Source: Chloroflexota bacterium | GTDB taxonomy: Bacteria; Chloroflexota; Anaerolineae; Promineifilales; Promineifilaceae | DNA length: 13,536 nt | Reading direction: 5' to 3' | Assembly (NCBI GenBank): GCA_024640485.1 | Contig: JAHEEY010000071.1 | Location: forward strand, 1 to 13,536 | Shown here: in pieces, positions 1-7,100 of the stretch | How the letters are laid out: every line of letters begins with the position of its first letter | Position numbering within the stretch: position 1 is the stretch's first letter | Made by a program: the position numbers and the translations under genes | Notes under the pieces: model-generated | The model's input: only the letters and a program-made list of their open reading frames with translations | What the model was told of the DNA's origin: nothing | The model's database searches: none

Positions 1-498
1 GGGTTCTTTGATGAATTTGGAGTCGACGCCATCACCGTCAACCCATACGTTGGCTCCGAAGCGATCACGCCCATGATCGGCGATCGTCCAGATAAAGCGG
101 TCTACATCTTGGCTCGTACCTCTAACCCCAGCGCCGTCGACTTTCAAGGGGATCTGAGCCAGGGTGAAGGGTTGACCGCCGACGTTATCCGGCAGAGTCA
201 GGAATGGCCCACCCGAGGTCATAAGGGGTATGTGGTGGGGGCGACCTATCCGGAAGAGCTGGCTATCGCCCGCCAAATGGCCCCCAACGCCAATTTCCTG
301 ATCCCCGGCATTGGCGCCCAGGGCGGCGGCATCGAGGCGCCGGTGAAGTATGGCCCCGACGCCGTCGCCGGTCCGGTGATCAGCGCCAGCCGCAGCGTCA
401 TTTATGCCTCGGCTACTATGGCCTTCGCTGACGCCGCCCGTCAGGCTGCCGATCAGCTGCGGCAGCAGATCAACCAGGCGCGGGCGAAACTTTCGTAG
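1..498 (+). CDS. pyrF: Orotidine 5'-phosphate decarboxylase, type 2 (C-terminal part)
   Basis: This enzyme decarboxylates OMP to UMP, the last step of de novo pyrimidine synthesis, in the cytoplasm. The reading frame is open from the first base of the window, so the N-terminal part is missing, including the region expected to hold the catalytic Asp-Lys-Asp cluster. The 165 visible residues begin GFFDEFGVDAITVNPYVG and contain ARTSNPSAVDFQ, both typical of the longer type-2 PyrF subfamily. Later come GYVVGATYPEEL and FLIPGIGAQGG, the phosphate-binding loop region that closes the barrel (PGIGAQGG). The family is usually about 270-300 residues, so a little over half is present. The gene ends at TAG 496-498, only 8 bases from the convergent transferase stop codon. 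The assignment rests on clear motif recognition; type-2 subfamily membership is family knowledge. Confidence 0.93.
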   Translation, partial: GFFDEFGVDAITVNPYVGSEAITPMIGDRPDKAVYILARTSNPSAVDFQGDLSQGEGLTADVIRQSQEWPTRGHKGYVVGATYPEELAIARQMAPNANFLIPGIGAQGGGIEAPVKYGPDAVAGPVISASRSVIYASATMAFADAARQAADQLRQQINQARAKLS

Positions 499-506
499 GC
501 GGCTGG

Positions 507-1265
507 TTAGGGGGTTTGTTCTGCCGGCCAATGCCACTGCTGCAGCCGGCAGCGCCGGCTTCTCACCGCCACGGCGCCAGTGTAGCCGCTCCAGGGAACC
601 AGCGCCTGCAGCGACCATTGCCTGGCTTCAGCGGCATCATTTTGGATAGACAGCAGCCGGGCTGGCTCACCGGGCACAAAAGCGACATCAAAATCCGCCA
701 GTGGGAAGGATAAGCCCTCCCCAATCGCTTTAATGAACGCCTCTTTGCGGGTCCAGCAGTTGAAAAATGCCGCCTCCTGCTCATCTTCCGGCAGTTGGCC
801 GAAGATGGCGCTTTCTCGCGGCGAGAAGTACCGTTCCGCGATGGCGCTGGCATCGTCCAATTCCCGTATCCTTTCTAGGTCCACACCAACGGCGGCGCCG
901 GCAGTGATAGCGATCAGGGCCAGTTCGTGAGAATGGGCCACGTTGAACTGCAGCGGCGTACCCCCCATGGCTGGCGCCAGCTCCGGCTTTCCCTGTTCCC
1001 CGTAGCTGAACCGGATCGACGCCGGTGATCTTTCCAGGTACCGGCCGATGACAGCTCGCAGCACTCCCCGGCTGATAGTGAACCGCCGCCTGTCCCGCTG
1101 GAAGTGGAACCGGTCGGCCCGCTCATCTTCCTCCGTCGACAGGCAGGCAGACATCTTGTTGACTGCCCAACGGGGCTGTTCCAGGTTCACCCGAAACAGA
1201 TGGACCTCGGATTCCAATAGGGTCAGCGTTTCTGGCGCAGGCTGCCAATTCGTTTCATTAAACAT
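507..1265 (-). CDS. 4'-phosphopantetheinyl transferase, Sfp/Gsp/AcpT superfamily
   Basis: This protein is predicted to move the 4'-phosphopantetheine arm of CoA onto a conserved serine of carrier proteins (acyl-, peptidyl- or aryl-carrier domains) in the cytoplasm. In the 252-residue product the substrate-binding FNVAHS is at 107-112. The Mg-binding GVDLE is at 127-131 (Asp129, Glu131). The second signature, W171 followed by KEAFIKAIGEGL, ends at 185. The length of about 250 and the two pseudo-repeated halves fit the Sfp type rather than the short AcpS type. An in-frame TGA directly precedes a TTG at 1269-1271, so only that TTG or the ATG at 1263-1265 can start the gene. I chose the ATG; the TTG has a GGAG 10 bases upstream and is a real alternative, adding two residues. 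It lies downstream of the alpha/beta hydrolase on the same strand (82-base gap). No PKS, NRPS or carrier protein is visible, so its target is unknown. Confidence 0.92.
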   Translation of the reverse strand: MFNETNWQPAPETLTLLESEVHLFRVNLEQPRWAVNKMSACLSTEEDERADRFHFQRDRRRFTISRGVLRAVIGRYLERSPASIRFSYGEQGKPELAPAMGGTPLQFNVAHSHELALIAITAGAAVGVDLERIRELDDASAIAERYFSPRESAIFGQLPEDEQEAAFFNCWTRKEAFIKAIGEGLSFPLADFDVAFVPGEPARLLSIQNDAAEARQWSLQALVPWSGYTGAVAVRSRRCRLQQWHWPAEQTP

Positions 1266-1296
1266 CGGCAATCATCAACTGCTCCATCTGTGTGCG

Positions 1297-1339
1297 GCAG
1301 CCAGGTGGTGAACCAAAAGGGCCGCAGCCTCCTGGCTGC
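1297..1339. repeat. 9-bp perfect inverted repeat between hydrolase and transferase genes
   Basis: GCAGCCAGG at 1297-1305 is the exact reverse complement of CCTGGCTGC at 1331-1339, with a 25-base loop; a G-U pair could add one more step. It lies in the short gap between the stop of the hydrolase gene and the start of the transferase gene on the minus strand. Neither side has a T-rich tract, so it is not a canonical intrinsic terminator. It could stabilise an mRNA 3' end or modulate read-through into the transferase gene, which is inference. Confidence 0.4.
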
Positions 1340-1347
1340 TTCCAGCC

Positions 1348-2142
1348 TCAGGCGCCGGTGTCATCTGTTTGATCCTGCACTGTCGTTTCAACCTGATTTG
1401 CCAAGAAAGCTTCGATCTGCCGGTAATACTCAGGAAACATGGAGATGTCGTTGTGCTCTGCCGGCTCAATGATGTGCAGCCGCTTGGGCGCGGTCACCGC
1501 CTGGTACAGCCGCTGCCCGTGATGCAGCGGCACCAGGCTGTCACGGCCGCCGTGGAGCAGCAGGGTGGGGCAGGTCAGTGCTGGCACTTTCGCCAGCGAT
1601 TCGAACATGTGGGGGATGGCGGCCTTGGGTATCCAGCCGGCCACCCCGGCGACCACTTCCCTCATCGATGCCAGGGCGCTGTCCAGGATGAGGCGGAATG
1701 GGGGCTCATCCAGCGCGGCGTGGATCGCCACTGCGCTGCCTAGGGATTTACCCAGGATAGAGGCGGGCAGCCCCTCTTTCGCGGCCCTTTCTCGCAGCCA
1801 GCGCCACATCACTTCGCCGTCGAGATAGAGCCCCTCTTCAGACGGTGTTCCCTGGCTGCTGCCGTATCCCCGGTAGTCCCAGATAAGCAGGCTGATGCCG
1901 GCATCGAGGAAAGGGGGTGCCGCGTAGACCCAATCCCGGATGTCGCCAGCGTTGCCGTGGCAGTAGAGCAGGGCATGGCGCGGTTGGGAAGCCGGCAGGT
2001 ACCAGCCGGACAGTCTCACCCCATCGGCGGCGCTCACATCGACCGCTTCATAAGCCAGCGATAGATCAGCAGGGGTCAGATCGGCCGGCGAGGAGGTGGC
2101 GTCTGGCCGGTAAACAAACTGGTTGATCACGGTTGTTATCAT
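1348..2142 (-). CDS. Alpha/beta hydrolase (BEM46/ABHD13-like serine hydrolase)
   Basis: This 264-residue protein has the complete signature of an alpha/beta-hydrolase of the BEM46/ABHD13/YqkD-like type. The oxyanion loop YCHGNAGD is at 60-67 and the strand DYRGYGSSQG at 89-98. The nucleophile elbow GKSLG puts Ser133 in the usual place, and HGGRDSLVP supplies Asp200 and AEHND supplies His229 for the triad. No convincing signal peptide is seen; residues 1-12 are only mildly hydrophobic, so a cytoplasmic location or weak membrane association is possible. The substrate cannot be deduced; esterase, thioesterase or peptidase activity all occur in the family. The ATG start has a GGAG 7 bases upstream (TTGGAGTAACGGT). 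A candidate extended -10 promoter lies about 34 bases before the start. The next gene on this strand is the phosphopantetheinyl transferase, so co-transcription is plausible. Confidence 0.9.
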   Translation of the reverse strand: MITTVINQFVYRPDATSSPADLTPADLSLAYEAVDVSAADGVRLSGWYLPASQPRHALLYCHGNAGDIRDWVYAAPPFLDAGISLLIWDYRGYGSSQGTPSEEGLYLDGEVMWRWLRERAAKEGLPASILGKSLGSAVAIHAALDEPPFRLILDSALASMREVVAGVAGWIPKAAIPHMFESLAKVPALTCPTLLLHGGRDSLVPLHHGQRLYQAVTAPKRLHIIEPAEHNDISMFPEYYRQIEAFLANQVETTVQDQTDDTGA

Positions 2143-2182
2143 ACCGTTACTCCAATCGAAAATAGCGATCTAAACCGTCTAA

Positions 2183-2191
2183 ATTGTAGCA
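2183..2191 (-). promoter_or_regulatory. Candidate extended -10 promoter for the alpha/beta hydrolase
   Basis: Read on the minus strand this is TGCTACAAT, matching the extended -10 form TGn followed by TATAAT with one mismatch in the hexamer. The hexamer occupies 2188-2183 and predicts a transcript start near 2176, giving a leader of about 34 bases that contains the GGAG ribosome binding site. The expected -35 position reads TTATGC, a poor match, which is typical of promoters relying on an extended -10. Confidence 0.4.
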
Positions 2192-2287
2192 TAGAGACTC
2201 CGCAGGCATAAGATGTGACTTCCCTCTGCAGCGGCTCCGGCAGGGCTTCTTGACGCTTCCTATTCCCCCGGTTTGCCCGGCAGCCAG

Positions 2288-3034
2288 CTAGATGTCGATA
2301 TCCAGCAGCTGCTTGATCAGACGCGTCATATGGTGGTAATGGGACCCTTTCCAGTAAATTTGCCGGCAGTCGCTGCAAATGCGGAACTCCTGGTAATACT
2401 GCCGGGTGTTGGCCATCAACCGCTGGCTGATCGCTTCTTTGGCGATCGGTTCCAGCACGCCGTTGCAGCGCAGACATCGCTGGAATGGGTTCATCTGCCG
2501 GCGCAGGTCGAATCGCTGTGTCAGTTCGATCAGCTGCTGCTGCGGGTCACTCTCCCGGACACAGTAGCCCCGGCTGACCAGATTCCGTTTCAACAATCCC
2601 CGGTCCCTGCTCAGCAGGATGCGCCCTTCCTGATTGGAGATGCGGGCCAGTTCCTCATCCTGGTAATCATTTTGGTACAAGGTGTCAAAACCAAGCAGCC
2701 GCAGGTAGCGGGCCAGCTGGCCCAGATGGATATCCAGCACGAAGCGGCTCTGACGCAGCGGCTGCGGCCTCAGCCGGACCGCATCGCTGATGTCGATGGA
2801 TTCGAAGACTGGATAAACGCTGATCAGGTCGCCGTCGGCCACGATATAGTCGAAGTGTACCGATTTGCTGTTTGCCAGGATGAGATCGACTTCAGTGTGC
2901 GGTACGCCCAGCGATTCGATCAGATGTTTCACCGAGACCCTCCCCTCAAAATGGTGATCGAAGCTCAGGTACCGCTTCTTCTCTGGCAGAAAATCGTTAA
3001 GTTCGGCGTAGAATCGAAATTGGGCCGTGTCCAT
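2288..3034 (-). CDS. Ubiquitin-like domain + Mut7-C RNase domain protein with zinc ribbon
   Basis: This 248-residue protein has two parts. Residues 1-80 look like the beta-grasp, MoaD/ubiquitin-like domain often fused to Mut7-C: RFYAELNDFLP at the start, and a strand-turn-strand ending VADGDLISVYPVFE at 65-78. Residues 97-240 match Mut7-C, a PIN-like nuclease fold: FVLDIHLGQLARYLRLLGFD with Asp101, ILLSRDRGLLKRN with Asp144, then a zinc ribbon with C187-x2-C190 and C220-x2-C223. The conserved acidic residues suggest metal-dependent RNA cleavage, as inferred for the family. The biochemical role of bacterial members is poorly defined. The ATG start has AGGAG 12 bases upstream, a rather long spacing. 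It is transcribed away from the PEBP gene, and a good candidate promoter lies about 133 bases upstream. Confidence 0.9.
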   Translation of the reverse strand: MDTAQFRFYAELNDFLPEKKRYLSFDHHFEGRVSVKHLIESLGVPHTEVDLILANSKSVHFDYIVADGDLISVYPVFESIDISDAVRLRPQPLRQSRFVLDIHLGQLARYLRLLGFDTLYQNDYQDEELARISNQEGRILLSRDRGLLKRNLVSRGYCVRESDPQQQLIELTQRFDLRRQMNPFQRCLRCNGVLEPIAKEAISQRLMANTRQYYQEFRICSDCRQIYWKGSHYHHMTRLIKQLLDIDI

Positions 3035-3143
3035 GCGCCTGATTCACTCCTGGGGGCCGTGAGGAAGGTTGGATGACCGGGGTCTGATAGGCGAATGGGG
3101 GACGGTGATTCAAGGGTTGTTTCGCCTGGGATGAATGCTGTTT

Positions 3144-3161
3144 GGCTGGAAAAACCCAGCC
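3144..3161 (-). other. Small stem-loop at the 5' end of the Mut7-C leader
   Basis: GGCTGG (3144-3149) pairs with CCAGCC (3156-3161) around a six-base loop that reads GTTTTT on the minus strand. If the minus promoter at 3174-3202 is real, transcription starts near 3167 and this hairpin occupies roughly nucleotides 7-24 of the RNA. A 5'-terminal stem-loop can slow RNA decay; that role here is inference from position only. Confidence 0.3.
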
Positions 3162-3173
3162 TATATTCTCCGC

Positions 3174-3202
3174 ATTCTATACGCATTGCATTCCTGTGAC
3201 AA
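3174..3202 (-). promoter_or_regulatory. Candidate sigma-70-type promoter for the Mut7-C gene
   Basis: On the minus strand TTGTCA (3202-3197) is followed after exactly 17 bases by TAGAAT (3179-3174), each matching five of six consensus bases. The predicted start of transcription is near 3167, giving a leader of about 133 bases. This is the best two-box promoter match I found in the window. It overlaps the plus-strand candidate. Confidence 0.5.
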
Positions 3203-3214
3203 AGCTTTTATAGT
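3186..3214 (+). promoter_or_regulatory. Candidate promoter for the PEBP lipoprotein gene
   Basis: TATAGT at 3209-3214 matches the -10 consensus at five of six positions. TTGCAT lies 17 bases upstream at 3186-3191 but matches the -35 only in its TTG. Transcription would start near 3221, leaving a leader of about 134 bases before the TTG start codon. Support is moderate and the leader is long. Confidence 0.3.
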
Positions 3215-3354
3215 GTACCCATAGGAGCCTATTTGCTGGCACGCTCTAGCGCTGCGGGAGACGCTGCCGGCTGTTGAAATGACGGAACCAACTGTGCCCG
3301 CTTCCCGGTGGCATGATACGGATGTTCCGGTATTGGTGCTCTTGGGGGTAAACC

Positions 3355-3924
3355 TTGTACCAGAATAGATTCAAACTGATCGCGGGCGCGGTACTCATGA
3401 CAATGCTGCTGTTGGTTGGGGGCTGTGCCGCTGAAGACGAAGCTGCCCCTGACGCCGCTGGCGGCATGCAGCTGCACAGCGCCGCCTTCGAAGATGGCGG
3501 GGACATTCCGGCGCAGTACAGCTGTGATGGTGCCGGCATATCGCCGCCGCTGGTGTGGGACCATCTGCCGGGGGAAACCGGCAGCCTCGTTCTGATCGTT
3601 GATGATCCCGACGCTCCGTTAGGAACCTGGGTCCACTGGCTGCTCTACAATATCCCCCCGGAGACAGTCGGCCTGGCGGAAGATCTACCTGGTAAATCTG
3701 GGATACCGCCCGGCAGCCAGCAAGGGTTGAACAGTTGGCGAAAGGAAGCTTACGGCGGCCCCTGCCCCCCATCCGGGGAGCACCGCTACTTCTTCAAGCT
3801 GTACGCCTTGGACAGCCGGCTTGATCTGGCGTCGGGTGCCGATAAGAAGGAGCTGATGGCGGCGATGGAAGGGCATGTCCTGGACCAAGGGCAGCTGGTG
3901 GTCCACTACCGGCGGCCGCAGTAG
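3355..3924 (+). CDS. PEBP (YbhB/YbcL) family lipoprotein
   Basis: This is a 189-residue phosphatidylethanolamine-binding-protein-like protein with a lipoprotein signal. Charged residues Arg5 and Lys7 precede a hydrophobic segment ending LLLVGGC, with Cys24 the likely lipidated residue. The PEBP core follows: SPPLVWDHLPG at 63-73, DDPDAP at 83-88, GTWVHWLLYNIP at 90-101, and GPCPPSGEHRYFFKLYALD at 135-153, which together form the conserved ligand pocket. The start must be the TTG at 3355: an in-frame TAA sits at 3349-3351, the first ATG lies inside the signal, and GGGGG at 3344-3348 gives a suitably spaced ribosome binding site. After lipidation it should face outward from the cytoplasmic membrane. 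PEBP proteins bind anionic groups or phospholipid headgroups, and some eukaryotic members inhibit proteases or kinases; the bacterial function is not established. The macroglobulin gene follows 198 bases later on the same strand. Confidence 0.93.
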   Translation: MYQNRFKLIAGAVLMTMLLLVGGCAAEDEAAPDAAGGMQLHSAAFEDGGDIPAQYSCDGAGISPPLVWDHLPGETGSLVLIVDDPDAPLGTWVHWLLYNIPPETVGLAEDLPGKSGIPPGSQQGLNSWRKEAYGGPCPPSGEHRYFFKLYALDSRLDLASGADKKELMAAMEGHVLDQGQLVVHYRRPQ

Positions 3925-3998
3925 TCTTTAAGCGATGATCGTTGCCGATTGGTAGGAAAACCATGGGCATGGCAACAGCCAATGTCTGTGGAATATCG

Positions 3999-4004
3999 TA
4001 TACT
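3999..4004 (+). promoter_or_regulatory. Candidate -10 element upstream of the macroglobulin gene
   Basis: TATACT matches five of six bases of the -10 consensus in an AT-rich pocket of the 198-base gap between the PEBP and macroglobulin genes. No good -35 lies 16-18 bases upstream and there is no extended TGn. A separate TTGACC at 4028-4033 resembles a -35 but has no convincing -10 at the right distance. I can say only that the gap has promoter-like pieces. Confidence 0.25.
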
Positions 4005-4111
4005 TAAAAGATGCGGCTGGTTTCGCTTTGACCGGCGGCCTCTTGTTATTTTAGAGTCCAATCGAATGGTCACGGCGGAAGCTAAGACGCCTTTGAATGG
4101 TCAACCACGTT

Positions 4112-4116
4112 GGGAG
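4112..4116 (+). promoter_or_regulatory. Ribosome binding site of the macroglobulin gene
   Basis: GGGAG followed by six bases and then ATG at 4123-4125. This fixes the start in front of the lipoprotein signal, where Arg2, Lys4 and Arg5 precede the hydrophobic core. Confidence 0.7.
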
Positions 4117-4122
4117 TGAACA

Positions 4123-7100
4123 ATGAGATCTAAAAGAACTCTATTCCTTATTTTACTTATCGGCGTACTGATTATCAGCGGCGGCTGCCGCAAGAAGGAA
4201 GACGAGCCCACGCCTACCAAACCGGCTCTTGCACCGACCGCTATCGCCACAACGGTGCCCAAACCGGTGCTGCCGGAGGGGAGTGAGACCGCGCTGCCGT
4301 CCCCCACCGTGAAGCCGACAGCTACTGCCCTTCCTACGCCGACTCTGACCAGCCTGGGGCTGGCCCCCCTGGGGGACGATACCCCGTTGTCACCTGAGAT
4401 AATCGGCCGCAGCCCAGGGGTTGGTGCGGAAATACCCCTGGACGGCTTCGTGGAGCTCTATTTCGACCAGCCGATGGATGAAGCGTCCACTTCTGCCGCT
4501 TTGCAGCTGCTGGATGCTGACGGCACCGCTGTTGATGGGGATATCAGCTGGCCCCAGCCGCGGATCTTGCGCTTCAAACCGCGGCGCACCCTGAAACCCA
4601 ACAGCAGCTACAGCGCCATCCTTGCTGCCACCGCCAAGTCCGCCGACGGCGTCCCTCTGTTGGACGGATTGACCCTGACCTTCAATTCCATCGGCGACCT
4701 GACCGTCAGCCAGGTGTCGCCGGTACCTAACGTCAGCGAGGTGGCTGTGGACTCAGCCATTACGGTGATATTCAATAGGCCGGTGGTGCCGCTGCTGGCT
4801 GCCCAGGACCAGGCCAGCCTGCCCAACCCGCTGCAAACAACCCCGGCCATTTCCGGCCAAGGGGAATGGATCAACACCTCTGTTTATCTCTTCCGGCCTG
4901 ACCAGCCGCTGATCGGCCGCAGCCGCTATACGGCCACAGTCCTGGCGCAGGTGGTGAATGAGATCAGCGCCAGCGGCGCTGTCATGGCCCAGGATTATAA
5001 CTGGGCATTCACCGCGACCGCTCCTACCTATCGTTACTTGAGCCTGGTAAATTGGGTAGACAGCCCTCAGGATTATTTCCCCAATCTGCTGGCTGATCAG
5101 CCGTTCCAGATCTACTTCGAGCAGCCCATGGATCCCGCCAGTACAGAGGCGGCTATTTCCATGGTCCCGGACAGCGGCGCTGCCGCTTCCTTTGTGTTTG
5201 ATTGGGACAAGAGTTTCACCTCAGTTGTTTTTACCCCCACCCAACAGTTCGAGCTGGGTGCTGACTACACGCTGCGCCTATCGGACAGCGCCCGTTCCGC
5301 CTATGGCGGCCAGCTTTACCAGGAGCTGGTATGGCATGCCACCACCGTCTACCCGCCCGCTGTTCGTGCCACTGATCCTGGCAACGGCCGGACCCAATCT
5401 CGGTTTATCAACGAATTCCGTCTCGATTTTGCCTCTCCTATGGATGGGGAGAGCCTGGAAGGGAAGGTGATTTTCTCCCCTGAGCTCTCCGGTGATGGTG
5501 AAGGCCGGTACGACACCTGGGATTGGAGCCTGCACTTCTACGGCCTGGCCCCTTCCACCCGTTACACCGTCCAGATCCTGCCGGGTATGCAAGATCCGTA
5601 CGGCAATGAAATCAGTGAACGGCAGACCCTCTCTTTCACCACTGCGCCCTACTCGCCGATGGCCAGCTTCAACTTCCCCGGGCAGTTGGCCATGTACCGC
5701 GCCGGCGGTTCCACCGCGGCCTGGGTCAACTATCACAATGTCAACCAGATGCGGGTAAATCTGTACACCCTTTCTCTGCAGCAGTTCGCCTCGCTGCTTT
5801 ACAGCTACAATCCGTCTGACTATCGGCCGGCGGCGGCGGATCAAATTTGGAGCCAGACCAAAGATGTCTCGGCAGACCTGAATGTCAACGCCTATCAGCG
5901 GTTCGATATGCTGGATGCCGGCGGCGCCCCCTTGGCTCCTGGCTACTATTTCCTCACCTTAAATTCGCCTCAAGTACCCGCTGATTCTGTCAACCTGCAG
6001 GCCCAGCCGATCTTATTGGCCAATGCCAATGTGGCTCTGAAAACCACCGCCAATGAGGCGATGATCTGGCTCACGGACATCAACAACGGCGCCCCGGTCG
6101 CCGATGTGCCCGTGGTCTTTTATGATCAGATGTTCAACGAGCTGTTCCGGCAGCGTACCGATGCCAACGGGCTCGTCTACCGGGACGATTTGACCCTAGA
6201 GGTGGGCTATCAGGCATTCTACTATGCGGTGACCGAGGATCCCACAGGGGCACATTTCGGCATGGCCATCAGCGGCTGGAATGACGGCGTCCGCCCTGAA
6301 GATTTCGGCATTTACACCGATTTCTATATGCAGCCAGGCGAGCCTACCAGCTATGTCTACACCGATCGCCCCATCTACCGTCCTGGTCAGGAGGTCTTCA
6401 TAAAAGGGGTTGTCCGGCTCAACGATGATCTTGTCTACAGCCTGCCCAAATACCAGACCGTCGACGTTTCTATCGCTTCCTTTGACGAAACGATCTTTGA
6501 TCAAGCGGTCCCCCTGAATAAGTTCGGCACCTTTGACATATCTTTGGCACTAGATAATGAGGCTGCATTGGGCAGCTACTACATCAGCGTCATTGTAGAT
6601 GAAAAGTGGATCGGCAGCGGCACTTTCAACGTCGCTGAATACCGCAAACCGACCTTCCTGGTCAATGTGGAAGCCGCGGAAACGGATCTGTTGGCTGGTG
6701 ATACCATCGATCTCAATGTCGATGCCCAATTCTTCTCTGGCGGTTCGGTGGTGGGCGGCGATGTGGAATATTCTGTCTACGCCTCCGATTACACCTTCCG
6801 TCCCGGCGGAAACCTCAGCCGCTACAGCTTCAAGAGCGAGTCCCGCGATGAGACGTATTCCGATTACTACTACTTTGATTACAATCCCAGCACCCTTGTC
6901 ACCAGCGGCAGCGGTCAGACCGGCAGCGACGGCCGGCTGACTCTGCGGATACCAGCGGAGCTCAGTGACGAAGACGGCAGCCGCACCTTCTCCATCGAAG
7001 CCACCGTCACTGATGTTGCCGGCAACGCCGTCAGCGGCCGTACCGACGTCATCGTCCATCGCAGCACCGTCTACCCAGGCATCCGCCCCGATCAGTATGT

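Larger units (their letters stand above)
3035..3354. other. 320-base divergent intergenic region
   Basis: This region separates the minus-strand Mut7-C gene from the plus-strand PEBP gene. I see no credible gene in it. It contains one candidate promoter in each direction around 3174-3214, overlapping each other. It also has a small hairpin (GGCTGG 3144-3149, loop of six, CCAGCC 3156-3161) that would lie at the very 5' end of the minus-strand transcript. The stretch 3215-3340 holds nothing I can name; it would be the long leader of the PEBP mRNA. Confidence 0.6.

Noticed and set aside
521..552. 8-bp perfect inverted repeat CTGCCGGC...GCCGGCAG just inside the transferase 3' end
   Set aside because: The loop is 16 bases and no T tract follows on either strand, so I do not call it a terminator; GC-rich coding sequence produces such stems easily.
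2228..2290. Possible terminator after the Mut7-C gene on the minus strand
   Set aside because: Only four-base GC stems were found and there is no T tract downstream.
2273..3076. Long open frame (267 codons) on the plus strand opposite the Mut7-C gene
   Set aside because: The minus-strand product has clear family motifs and zinc ligands; the opposite frame yields a Gln/Val-rich sequence with no recognisable motif and no ribosome binding site.
3941..3976. GTTGCC...GGCAAC hairpin after the PEBP gene
   Set aside because: The stem is only six bases with a loop over 20 bases and no T tract follows; too weak for a terminator call.
5278..5844. 188-codon minus-strand frame opposite the Ig-like block
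   Set aside because: It is a composition-driven shadow with no motif; the overlapping plus-strand protein reads cleanly through.
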